Positions 38,731 through 51,300 of a DNA stretch of 64,000 nt are shown one piece after another. The translations under genes were made by a program, and so were the position numbers. The notes beneath the pieces were generated by a model. That model was not told the origin of the DNA. It saw nothing but the letters and a program-made list of their open reading frames with translations, and searched no databases. Every line of letters starts with the position of its first letter. Position 1 is the first letter of the stretch. Origin of the DNA: Pithys albifrons albifrons (lineage: Eukaryota; Chordata; Aves; Passeriformes; Thamnophilidae); assembly GCF_047495875.1 (NCBI RefSeq), contig NC_092461.1, forward strand, positions 52,509,511-52,573,510, given 5' to 3'.

Positions 38731-41700
38731 ATCTGTGAACAGATCTGTGGCAATTTTTCCAGCAGGAATCACATTTATGGCCCACTGGAAGTTCCTCTGA
38801 AAAGATTGTGTGCTAAAATGAACCCAGCATTTGATATTTAGACATAAAGTACCTTCATTGCTAGTCAAAATCCATGCAAAGATTCAGTTCCTTGATATCT
38901 ATTCCTTCTCTTGTCAAAGGCTTCAAGGAAGATAATTCAGTGTTTGACATGCAGATATTATTTAGAGAAATGTATTTTGGGAACTCAACTATCAGTAAGA
39001 ATTCCTGATGAGCTGAAGTTTGCTGTTCTTCTTGCTATTACAGTTGCTGGTACAAATATTTATGAGAGGTGTTGTGCTCAAGGGAATATTTGGTATCTTA
39101 TCAAGCTCTAAAAGTTCCACCTTGTGATTTAAGTAATGTCAGTATGAATACTGCCTATGTGGGGAAAAGAAGAGCTAAAACCAAGGGAAAAATGAGCCTG
39201 GATTGACTTATCCCTGTTTAGGGAAAGAGCACCGCTTTTTTAAACCCATCCCAGCAGAACAAGCTGATTAGTTATAAATTATAAAGCTGAAGCAATTTTG
39301 TCTTCACTAGTCAAACTGCATTTCTTAGGTTTTTATTAGCATGGCAACAATAAATCCTGCCTGTTAGAGGAGTCATTAGACTTGAGATGAGGGTGTTGGA
39401 ATGATGTTCTGTTGCTGGCTTTACATAGCCAGGACAAAGTGAGAGTCAGGAAAGCTTGAGCAACAGAAACTCATTCTGTATTCAGAGCTGGACAAATGGA
39501 AGGGAAGTACAAACCCAGCATCCATTTCCAGTCATTTGTACTAGTTTTTGAAATATGTTTTCATACAAAGACTGTTTTTCCAGGTTCCTAGCTGAGTAGT
39601 GAGACATGCGACTGCCCAAGTACTGCAGATTTGTCTGTATGGCCCCACTGAATTTTGGTTTACCTTTGCATTGTAAGTCAGTCACCATATACATATTGCA
39701 TACATGCATATGCACCATATGCATATTGTAATAGTAGTTTTTAATAAAGAAGTTGAGAACTAGATATAATAAAAATAAATACTGCTGGTTTTTTTCATTC
39801 AAGCACTTGGAAAAAACCAAGTGAAAAACCTCAGGAGATCCAATCCAGGAGATGAGGAGTTGAACTGTGAGCTGCACAGTGCCAGGGACCATGGAATGCT
39901 AAGCACAGGGCTGAACATGAGCACCTGCCCCAGCTCTGGGGCTTGGATTGTGCCAGGAAAGTGTCCCTACTCCTGGGACCCAGAGCAGCAGCCTTCCCCA
40001 GGATCTGAGGAGATTGCCTGGCTGTGATTTCTGATGAGAGAAGAAGGGAAATGAAAAGCACCTGAATCCTGCTTCAGTTTGAAGGAGTCTTGGCATCTGG
40101 GCTTTGCTCCTGGGCTTATTCTGATTTTCATCTAGTGACTGATATATGTAACAGTTCAGGCAGCAGAATCTGTGATCAAAGTGATAAACAAAACACAAGA
40201 GACTAGTTTGTTTTATTGTGTTTCTTTCAGTGTCCTACTCGTGGGCACATACATCCAGATATAGACTGCTCTAAGACCATCTGGTTCACAGGTACTGTGA
40301 ACATTTGCATTTACATACATGTGTGAATTAAAAAAGTGTCAGTCTGCCAGATTGATGGTTGTTTTGTGTCATAATACTTCCGTGCTTTGTAAGAAGACTA
40401 TAGCTGAGAAAAGGATTGTGTTTCCTATTTAGATTTTACATAGTGTTATGTGTTTTGAGCTGTTCAGTTTGGGGACATGTTTTTATATGTATTCATTAAT
40501 GAATGAAAGAGACAACAAAACTGATTCTTCTGCATTTAGAAGGGAAAAAAATAATTTTGATATATACAGTTTGTAACTTCTAATGCATGCCTACCCTAAG
40601 ACATCATGAGAATTAGCTGGAGGACATCAGCACACTGAAAGAAAGTTAATTTCCTTGTGCTTCAATATGGAGCTCAAGTTTTAATCTCCTTTGGAGGTCT
40701 TGCAATGTAGAGTAAACACAAGTAATCTCTAGAATATGCATTGTTTATTCCAGAAGAGCCATTTGGTTCCATTATGTCATTGCTTGCAAGAAGAAAAAGG
40801 GAGACTAAAATCTATCATCTTGACCTGGGCAAGTTTAATAGCCTGGGAGTTTAACAGCATTAGCTCACTACCTAACAGTGACCAGGACCTGATGGCAGCA
40901 AATCAGGGAACTATCAGCAAGCCTCTTCTCTTCGTGCTGAAGGAGGCAAGGCAGTACAGTCTGTCTGTGTGCAATGGGAGAGGGCAGACTTCCATGCCTG
41001 GGGAGCTGGGGACTATGGCTGAGAATACTACATGTGTGGGGCAACTTCTGCAGGGATGGGGCTGACCAAGGCTTTCTAGGAGATCCTCTGGGAGGTGGGA
41101 ACATGCTGTTCATCAGAGTCAGGCGTGCTGCTGATTCAGCTTCCTCCTGCTTTGAGAATGACCACACCTACCTACAAATAAAACGAGCTCAGGAGATCTC
41201 TGTCCAAGATTTGGTGTGGATTTATTGAACTATGAGGTAGCATCAGTGTCAATGCAAGCCAAGAATGAGGTACCATGTGGGTCAAGTGCTGCTGGAGGAG
41301 GTGGCTAGGCTGAGACACAACAGCAAGTACCAGAATTACATCATGGAGTCCTCTGAGGGTAGCCAAACATGGATGCAACTATCAGTGCAGTGAAGATAAC
41401 ATAAAAATAGATTATAAGTGCATTGGTAAGAGGTCCATTGTTTGGGCACGTACTTTTTGTAGGAGCCTTTCCTCAGCAGCATTGGGAAGTCTCACCTGGA
41501 AAAATATGGAGGTACAGGTCATCAGCAAAGGTGGAGAGTGACTGAGCAGTGTACAGAGGACATCCATGTGAATGGGCAGATGTCTGAAAGTACCACAATG
41601 GATTAGCTAAGGAGACTAGGAATGGTCGTTATTTGCATTTTTACAGCCAGAGAGGTTGCAGGTATGGCTGATTCTGACTCATGAGAAGTAAAGGAAATAG

Positions 41701-43494
41701 ATCGCTAGAAACTTGAGTTTCTTTTAAGCATTATTTTTCTATGCTTCTTTTTCCTCCACTGGTGCTAGCTTATTTTGCCATGTATTAATTATGTTGTGAA
41801 ACTATCTTACGCTTATAGATGCACAAAAGAAATATTTTCTTAAATAAACAGAAAGGGAAAGAAGCTGAGGTCAGGCAGGTTCTGTTAGTTTGGGAAGTGG
41901 AAGAGGTATGTGGAGAGATGTCAGCTGGATTGAAACAAGGAGTAAAGGTAAAAAGACAAAAAAAATTGAAAAAGGAGCGAGAGGGAAATGACAAAGCTGT
42001 TAAATGGGAAGAGCGAAAAGGATGTGACTAATGATATGAGAAGAGTTGTTTCTGGAAAAACTGACTCGTTGAACAATGATTCACACAATAAACACCTGGA
42101 AGTTTTCCTTTTTTTCATCAGATTTACTCAGAGAAACAGCTGGCCCAAGGAACCAGTCCCACTGCTTAGTTTGTTCTCGTGATTTTATCTGTGGCACCCT
42201 GTTATGACTGTTGTAAAGCCTTAAGTGCTTCTGGACTTTGTAATGAATTTGACATGGGAGATTTTTTTTCCTGTGTAGCTGCAACCTGTAAGCAGTTGCT
42301 CTGCGCCTGGGAAACTATTTCAACCAGAGAGACACTGAATGTGAGCAGGCTTGCCTCTTCTAATGACTTTAAAAAATATAGGCATTCAATTGAGCATATT
42401 AGGTACATTACACTTGTATATTTGTATTTCAAGTAATACACTGCACTTCCTAATAATTGGACTTCCAAGCAGAGACACTACTATTTGAAAGACAAATGTG
42501 CAATTTGTTCATGTGGCTTTGACTTCTGACATACTGACTTGAGTTATTCTGCACTTGTCATGAGAAGGAGGGCTAAAAATGACATTAGTAATTTGTGTCT
42601 GTGAATTTGGTTTTGCCATGTGATTCTTGCTGGTTTGAAACTAATATTTCATGTTGAAAGTGCTGCTCATTCATACACAACTAGTACATGACTATTCTGC
42701 ATGTAAGTACTTAAAATCAACATATTTCCAAGAAAGTTCCATTCCCTCTCCTTACTATATTTACTTTGAATCATTTACAATGCTTTATTTGAAACTGGGT
42801 TTGAGCAGTGCTCTAAAGATAACTCACTGCCTGCAGACAGCTTTGAGAAAGTCTGAATTATTCTGAGTGCATGAGCAAATGGAGAACAGTTGAGTCTGAA
42901 AGCACGCTGAGGGCACAGCCTAGAGGTGTTTTCCTGGAGAACAAACACAGATTTTGAGGGAAAAGGGTGATCTGAAACACAAACAGAAAGCTTAACTTTT
43001 CCCAGAGCTGTACCCCTTTGAGCTGCAATCAATTCTAAACACTTCTTTCTTTAGATGTATAATTCAGAAAATAGTGTGCTGCACAAACAATTTAAGAGTG
43101 TTCAAGATCAGTAGGACAGACTGAGGAAACTGAAAGCAGAAGTTAAAACCTGGATGAAAAGTAATGTTTCATGAGAGAGTAAGATAAGCCTATCTAAAAC
43201 TTCTCAAATAAGCATGATATTAAGTGAGATACAGAAAGAATAACATTCTAAGGATGATGATTTTAAAAAGAAAGTTATCAGGTTTTTATAAACACAATTT
43301 ATTTATTATTGTTTCTATCATAGTTTGTTATGGTCCAGTTGATTTGAGTTCTCTTTAGTGTGGGTGTCATAATGCAGAGACTAGTGGGGACTGGTTCCCT
43401 TGAAAGGCTGTAAGCCTGAAGAGACCTGAAAGATGACACATAAGAGAAAGGAAGGATTACATTCATTATGAGATGAGTATCTGGAAAAGGGCAA

Positions 43495-43610
43495 ATAGAG
43501 TGATTGGCCCAAAGTGATTTTGCTTGAAGTAACTCTGTGGTAGAACTCAGACAGAATTTAAACTTTCTGAGTCGAGAACTGACAGATTATTCTCATAACT
43601 AGGTTGGATC
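43495..43610 (+). repeat. Possible MIR/core-SINE relic
   Basis: The order 'gattggcccaaagtgat', 'ctgtggtagaactcagacag', 'ctgagtcgagaactgac' resembles the MIR core-to-tail pattern (gcccaaggtca, gtggcagagctgg, then gagt...). It is strongly diverged and read by eye. Confidence 0.35.
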
Positions 43611-45993
43611 CTCCCCATACACAGACCTGCTGTGAAAACAATCCACCTTTATGTCCAAATTACTCTCTTTTGAACATGAATTAATCCTGCAACTGGGCAA
43701 GTAGCAAATCTGCTCTCCACTCAAGGTCCATGCCTTCTCCTCTCTACCTCCCCTCCTACAGAAAGACTAACTTACCCACTGCAGCTCCAACCCATGCCCT
43801 GCGTGTTCATTCCTCACAATCCCACTGAAAAAAAATAATTCAGAAAGAAAATCACAAAGGACTTAAAAATATTGAAGGCTGTAAATTACGTTGGAGCTAC
43901 ATTGCTTCCTTTTAGGGCTGCTCTTTCATACCACACCTAGTCATTAGAATCAATAATTCTCCATGCTGTTAATGTTTGAGCTGCTGAATCTCTAAGGGCA
44001 ACTCTGAGGAACTATAAACTGTGTGGATAAGCACAGGCAGACACCACCAACCTGTGCAAAGGTGATTACCACAGCTGAAAGAAAGAAGCATTTTTAGAGC
44101 AAAATAAGCTTTCCATGTTACAGGTAAGAGATGATCTAACCACAATTCCACAGAAAGACTTTAAAAGCTAAAACAAGGGGTTTGCTAAAGGATTTTCAGA
44201 CAGCGTTAGGAACTCAGCTGTCCCTGTGAAATGGATGGCTGCTGCCCTAAGGCTTAGTCTGGTTTCTATTTGATTTGGATCAATTTCCTCTGTTTTCTCT
44301 TTGCTGAATTTGAACATCTGAAATCAGTCAACTAAAGAAAATAGTATTTTTTTCCATGGAACTAAATACTTGTGATTGTTACTGATCTTTAACCTCTGGG
44401 AATATTTTTTGTTCTCTGATTTTTTATTATTGAAAGTCACTGGGGTATTTGTATGATGGTAATCCTAAAGATTTCTGTTCAGTCATGAGAACCGTAAGGG
44501 ATTATTAGGGATAGAGTACCGAGATGAAGCTAAGAAATAAAGGAGAAAATATGGCTCCAATCCTCAGCCGGACTCCAGGCTGCTTTTAGTTAAGCTGATA
44601 CTATTCTGATCCTGAAGCTGTCTATTACTGAAAGCTTTTGTATGAACCTATATATACTGGAACTCTATTATGAGTGAGAGAGGAGTATATATTTTGAGGC
44701 TTTGGTCATTGTCAGTGCAAAGCTTCATGAGGCTTGGTAAGAGCTTCCAGCCAAAAGTTAATGTTCAAGGGCTAATCAAGCCTTGTAACAGGCACTGCAA
44801 ATGGCCTGACAGAAGGAAGTGATGTTCATAGAGAAAGGAACAACAAAGGCACTTATCATGCAAACTATGAAATGGCTGTATTTCTGCTGTTGCATTTCAT
44901 AGTTGGGTCTGGACAGAGGGACCTGGCTGTCACACAGTGCTGTTGGGCAGCCACACGATGAAGTGCGTTTTCTGACCCCTGCAGTAAGGCTGGACATGTC
45001 CCTTCCTCAGACTTTGTCCTCTCCATAGTAAGCCTTGTTCCTTCTCTTTTCTCTGAACCTAGGCTGTGGTATCCCAGATCACCCTATACCCTTTTTCCTC
45101 AACTCTTGCTGCCTCCCCTGGTACTTTGAACTTCCTGGTGTCCCTCCAATGCTGGCTGGCCAAGGGGCATGTACAGCTGTGCCTCCCTTGCCAGGCACCC
45201 AGTGGGCACAAACTGCAGCCTTACAGTGTGGTGAGGGCATGCCTTGGGTCCTCTGTCCCACCTGGCACCCTAAATTAATAATGAATGAGTTTTTTTAAGT
45301 TCTCACCCTGCTGTTAAGTGCAGCTGAAACTGTCAAATGCATTCAGAAGAGAGTGGCAGGAGGGGAGTAGAGAAGATGTTGCATCAGCAGAGAAACTGAA
45401 AGAATTTTCATCAATTATCTAACCAAAATATCAGCAGCAATCTTGGTTTGAAGTGTCCTTCTAGGGGTTTCAAAGTGTCTTCTCTTTCCCTCTACCCTGC
45501 CTGTGCCACCTTCTCTGGCTTCAGGAGGGTAGTGAGGGACTCAGCAGTCATCCCTTCCAGGTAGCTACAGAGGGCTCAATTTCAGCCTTCATTTCCCGAC
45601 AAGTTAAATGATTTTCCTTTTCACTTCCAGTTTCAAAGGGGTGCCATATTATTTTCTTCCAGTACCCCACAGTTAGCTCCAGCCCAAGGAAAGAGCCTAG
45701 TACTTTCAAAGGGTGTAATTGCACACACAGTATAATCCTGCTCAGAATGGGATTTGGAAGACAAAGTCCTGTGGCATGTCCTAGAATGAATGCTGGAGAG
45801 AACAGTGATATGGGCAGCAGTTTCTGTATTTACAGGTTCCCTTTTTGGTCAGCCATTGAGGAAAGAAAAGGAGGGGGAAGAAAACACCATGATGGGAAGC
45901 CCAAGTAGGAAGGCATCTAGAGGGAGCTATGCCTCCACCCTGTGTTCTTCTCCTTGGGAGCCTCCATGGGACAGAGGTGTGGAGGCTGAAGGA

Positions 45994-46123
45994 TATTCAC
46001 AGGATATTCTGAGTTGGGAGGGACCCACAAAGATCCTTGAGCCCAGCTCTTAAGTGAATGCCTGTATGGGTATTGAATCCCCAACTTTGACATTACAAGA
46101 ATATGCTGAACCTACTGAGCCAA
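45994..46123 (-). mobile_element. CR1 LINE 3' end (- strand)
   Basis: This is the reverse complement of a CR1 3' UTR. On the plus strand it starts 'attcacaggatattctgag' and continues 'ttgggagggacccacaaaga', 'gagcccagctcttaagtgaa' and 'cctactgagcca'. It is the same type as the copy at 38611-38730 in the opposite orientation. It lies less than 1 kb upstream of the first CDH17 coding exon. Confidence 0.88.
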
Positions 46124-46899
46124 TCCAATCCACCCCCCAAGACCTGTAGGTGTGAGCCACAGAACATGGAGCATCATTGAAGATGGCAGCACAGTACACC
46201 AGCTTCACCTCTCTCCAGAACCAGCCTGATCCTCTTTGTTAAAATCTAGAAGTAGTAAGAAAGTAGGATTTCATTGTGAGAAACCCATCTAGTTTTCAGG
46301 CAGATGTAACACAAGTCATGGAAATGTGTGCTCAGAATTTCTTTGAAATTTGAAGCAGACAGTGGACTTGGAAATTTCATTTCCAATATGTGCATTGTTT
46401 TAAGGGGTGCAGACATCTCAGGCTTTCTCTGCCTCTTCAAGGTGAAGAAAACAGTTATTTTTTAAGAAGCAGAAGACAGAGACCCTAGAGTGGTTCCTGC
46501 AAGACTTATATCTTCATGTGGTTATCGTTTTTCCTGTGGTCGTGTGGTTGCATTCAGTAAAGTGGAAATGAAAATGGGGCTTGCATGACAGAATCATTGT
46601 AACAATGAGGTTGCATGGCTTAAACTTTTGTGCTGGGTTCAATCTTTGACAGCTCTTTGGGACTCACAACATGTGGCACCTCTTGCACCATTGGGGACAG
46701 ACCTGATGGGCACAGACTCAGTGGCCAGCCCAGAACACCAGCAGTCTTGCCTCCCATGGCAGGGCTGCCCCTGGTCCTTCAGAGCTCACTCCTCAGCTCT
46801 CTCCTTGCAGCTTCAGGAAAGCTCAGCTGCTGCCTTAGTTTGCAAGTAGACTGGGCCAACTCTATGGGGTTAAAGTGACTGTCATCTCTTTTTTTTCAG

Positions 46900-46969
46900 G
46901 AGCTGAAACAAAACATATTCCAGTATGCTTAAGCTGTGTGGACTTCAGTTTCTTCTTGTCATTCACTCG
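46900..46969 (+). CDS. CDH17: CDH17 first coding exon (signal peptide, codons 1-15)
   Basis: The acceptor is tttttttcag|GAGC and the donor CTCG|GTGAGT. The ATG at 46925 opens MLKLCGLQFLLVIHS, a typical secretion leader, and the exon ends in phase 0. The preceding acceptor means a noncoding first exon lies upstream, as in mammals. Confidence 0.88.
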
Positions 46970-48368
46970 GTGAGTTACAGGTTTTCCTTTTTTTATCTGG
47001 GAGCAAATGGCAAAGGTTGCCTGTGAGCCTCTGAGCCATAATACACAGGGCATGCCAGGCTGCAGGTCAGGCTGGCAGAGGTGCCATCAGAGCAGCTGTA
47101 CCTCTGGGTGTGGGACTGGGGCCCTGACGTGTGTGTGATCTGGTGGCCAAAAGTCAAGAAGACATCTCAATCATTAGGAAAAAAATTTTAAAAATCCTAA
47201 AAGGCACCGGGTTACCTATTTTGCTTCTTTTGCTTCCTCTGCATCCAATAACTGGATTTCATGCTAGAAAATATTTAAAATACTGTAATAAATCACCAAA
47301 AAATGAAGACATCTGTATTGTGTGTTCTGTATTATAATCCATACATGTATGGACATATTAAATGTATTTTAAGTCATATGATGGCTCATAGTTTCAACTG
47401 TGCATATTAATATTGTATCCTCATTATTCTAGTTATGTGAATCCCTTTTCAGAGGATTTTCTGGAACTGAAATGTATTAATTATGCTATTTATGGACATC
47501 ATGCATTAAGTTCTATAGATTTACTGATGTTTGTAATGGCTACAGCAGTGGTGGCTTCTACTTCACAATTGAAATTAAAGAAAGAGATTAAAAAATTAGT
47601 GAAATTCAAGTTCAGTAAAAAATACCTCAGAATATGGGCACCCTGAGGGATGGGACTGATGTGCCATACTGAGTACCTCTTTTTTCCTTCCCATTTCTAA
47701 AGCTGCTGCCTGTGGCAGTGCTGACCCCACATGAAGCCACTCTCCAGGCATTATAGCCATCTTCAGGAAGGGATGCCACTGGATGGACCAAGGAGTAAAA
47801 CCTCTTTCCCCTTCAAGCTCCTGAGTAGTGATTCATGCTGTAGACATACGTTTGGAAATATTTATGGTCCACATAAAGTAATTTTAATTGACAGAAGTGA
47901 TATCACTTACTTGCTTCACAGAGTGCACTTTGAACTCATTGGGTTTTATAGCACCAGCCTTTGTTCCTCCATGGCAAGGAACCTGATCAAGCAAATCTGT
48001 CCACAACATGGCCCTGGGAAAAGCCTGCAGAAGCCAGGCCGTGCCCACTTCTGTGACACGGAACAGCCTTAGCAGGTCAGATCCAGGGTCCTGTTACCAT
48101 GTCTGTGACAGAGGCTGGCAGTCAGCATTTAGTAAAAACAGTAAAAGGTAGCTGTAAAGTACCCTTTCCTGGATGTGTAACTACTAGATGGCTTTTTTTG
48201 ATATTTTTCTGTTGACACTAGTTCACTAGCACCCTTCTCCCTCCTTCCCCATTTCTCACAGTACTCTGCTTTTCTTGTTTGGAAAGGGAGGCACAAACCC
48301 TTGGCAAGCAGGGCAGCATCTCTGGCTGTTATTAAGGAGAATCAGGCATTATTGAAACACCACTTGTG

Positions 48369-48399
<31 letters not shown>

Positions 48400-51300
48400 G
48401 CAGCGCTTTAGGGTAAATTGCGCTGAATTAGGGTAAATTGCTATGTTTTTGTCATAGGCAGAATTAAGTTTTCCTTTGGTAATATGTAGACTGTGCTTTT
48501 CTGTGAGAGGTTGAATAGCTGTGCCAGCAGCAACAGGACCAAATCCAGGGGAAAAGTCATGCAGCAGAGAACACACGCTCCCAGAGCTCAACTCCACAGG
48601 CTGATGGACAGGATGGCAATAGTATTCTAAATTAGGAGAGTGAAATAAAGTAATTTTTACTCTGGAAGAAAGGGAATTTTGCCTGTGCTGCCAAATGATG
48701 GAGCCCTAATTCTGAGACGCAGGTCCTCAGCATTGGCAAGACAGGAAGGGAAGAGTAAGTATTCAGGGGAGCTTGGTCTTGCTTTTGGAGAAATAGGTAG
48801 ATTATCTGAACCACAGTCTGACTTGTCTTATGTGCAAGGGCTGCCCTTGGAGGCTCATTTTTGCTTTGCTTTTTTTGTTTGAAAGCAAGAACAGCCCTGA
48901 AACTTTGCAGAATTGTGTCTGGAGGCCTTAGAGCACTAGGGAGGGTGTAGTTATAACACTCATTAAAAAATTAGCAGAAAAAAATTATGATTTGCAGGCA
49001 TTGCCAGCCATTAAGAAAAAGTCAGAGGCTGAGATAGAATTGTATGGAATTTTTGCCATCAGGTAGAAGCCAAAGATCTCTCTGTGGCTTGCACTCACAT
49101 GCAACAGATGTGAAGGCACATGGCTCCAGAGGCTGGTACAGCTGCTTTTCTTCATCTCTTTCTCCCTCTCTCTTGCAGGCTATGTGCTTTAATATGGAGG
49201 ACCTGCTTATAACTGGGCCTCTGAAGGACATGAATTTCACTGTTCCAGAAGAAGGGGGTGTGCGCATCCTTTATCAGGTAATCAAGTGCCTCGTTATCCA
49301 TTCTGGTCAAAGACCCTGTAGCCTGCACACAGAGATCACATGTGGGGTGTTGCCATCTGTGCTGGTGAGAAGAACAGTCTCCTGAGAGAATCTGAAATTA
49401 GTTGTTAATTCCTCTCTCTGGAAATTTTAGAGTCTACATGCAAACAGCAGGAGACAACCCCCTCTCTCAAATACATTTTTGAGAGGATATCCTAAGACAG
49501 GGATTAATAAAACCAGCATTTCTAGAGAATGGGTTTCCATGTAACTTGTGTCATTAGTTTCCTTTGACTCTGAGGTTTTCTTCCCCAAAGCCGTAACCAC
49601 AGAAGGACAGATCCTGCTTCCAGGCAAATGGAGGATGTGTGTCACTTTTTTCCATTCTGTCCTCAGACAAAACCCTGTCCTAAGCAGACGTTTGCTTTGG
49701 AAACAAACAGCAGTTGGGATTTCTTGCAGCATTAAGGAAATAATGTGAAAATTCCTCTGCTGAGGATCAGAAAAGAGCAGATTTTTTGAGCAGACTCTTA
49801 GAATACCATTCTCCCAGCCAAACACACTTCTGGCAATAGATTTTAAAAGTAACAAAAGCATGAAATTAATTTCATTATGCTGAAAACTGACGATTTTCCC
49901 TCTGATTTCTTTCCATTGTAGTTCACATCTGAGCCACCTGCTGTAAGTTTCAGAATGTCTGGTGAAAAAGATGGAATAATTCACATTGTGCCCAGCACAG
50001 GCATCCTGTATCTCAATGGGTCTCTGGACTGGGAGACCAAACCACTGCACAGGCTGCAGGTAAAAACTTGGTAAAAAACAGAAAGGGAGAGTTAATTCCC
50101 CCTCTTTTGGTAAATCTGAAATTAATAGAAAACTGTTGTAATTTCAGATTATTTATTTCTTCTATGTTTACAGGCAGCATTTTCAGTTTTAATATTGAGC
50201 TTTGCTAGAAGATGCATGGTTTCATAGTTCTGAAAGACTGCACAGGAAAGTGTTGCTTTGCAGAGGAAGGCTATGTTGAGAAAACAAAAACTACCCTGAT
50301 GCCACCACCAGTCCTCTAACTCTCCCAATACAGGGGAAAACTTGACTGGAAGCGAAATCTGGCCTCATGAATGAGTTTTATTTGTTATCCCTGAAGACTG
50401 ATAGGGTGAATTCCATGTCTGGAGTGTGAAAATCAACTATTGCAATCTATTTTAAAAGATTATAATCTGTATGGTAACAAATGGTGGGAGTAAAAGACAT
50501 TTAGAGAGAGAGGTACAGAACTAACCTGTGTTAGATAACAGAGAAAGCTGTTTGGTATATGTTGGAGTCTGTTAGAGGACAAAGCTTTTTGTGCTTGTCC
50601 TGCTATTATACCCTTGTCGTGAGGATCTCACTGTAAACACTGATAGGATTGGGACAGTGGATAGGCAGTCTTTTGGTCTCAGTATAACCTTGGGCTGTTA
50701 TTCTATGCCAAAAATGGTATTTTTTTTTCTGAGGCTAGCAGCTGAGAAGGAAATGATCACGAGAGGATCAGTATCTGAACAGACGAAGTACATGACGATA
50801 TTTTAGCAAGCCTTAGCTATCTTTCTAAAGTCTAACACTTCAGGTTTAATGGTTTCAAGTTCTCAGCTCTAAAGCACTCTTGGATTGGAATTAGAGGAAA
50901 ATTTTCTAGCTCCAGACATTATTAATCCTAAACATATGAATCATTTATAGACAAGAAGTGATGACAGAAGTAAAAAATTATGCTTGGTTAGGCATAAATA
51001 ATCATGACTTTGTCTATTATGTGTCAACAAAATAAAGCCTGACAGATACAGTATATACTTGTGCTTTAATGTCAAAGGATGGAAAATAAGAAGTCAAATT
51101 GTTTGAAAAAAGCCATTAAAAATAAGAATTAATTTTTCTTTACTAACCCTTGGTCAGCCTATTTACCTGGTTGATATTTATATTACCAATTATTTATAAA
51201 TGCTATATCATGTTGGGTTTTCTCCTTGTAATTTAGGAAGTATAGGTTTCTGTTCAAGGAAAGACATGAATTCTAAGATATACAAGAATACAAGTAGTCT

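Larger units (their letters stand above)
24691..46899. other. GEM-CDH17 intergenic region
   Basis: About 22 kb without a supportable host coding exon. It contains three CR1 3' ends, one internally deleted non-CR1 LINE, a candidate LTR, a MIR-like relic and simple repeats, listed separately. The noncoding first exon and promoter of CDH17 should lie in its right part, because the exon at 46900 begins with a true splice acceptor. I could not locate that first exon. Confidence 0.6.

Noticed and set aside
41200..41400. Possible CR1 ORF1-like coiled-coil relic (LLEEVARLR in one frame)
   Set aside because: The similarity is limited to a few residues of a generic coiled-coil type and is unsupported by flanking CR1 sequence.
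48404..48441. Interstitial telomeric repeat
   Set aside because: There are only two TTAGGG units, 20 bases apart within a short tandem duplication.
49427..50050. 207-codon open frame on the - strand
   Set aside because: It overlaps CDH17 coding exon 3 in antisense, has no splice or promoter context and no recognisable domain. The exon's conserved sense reading explains the openness.
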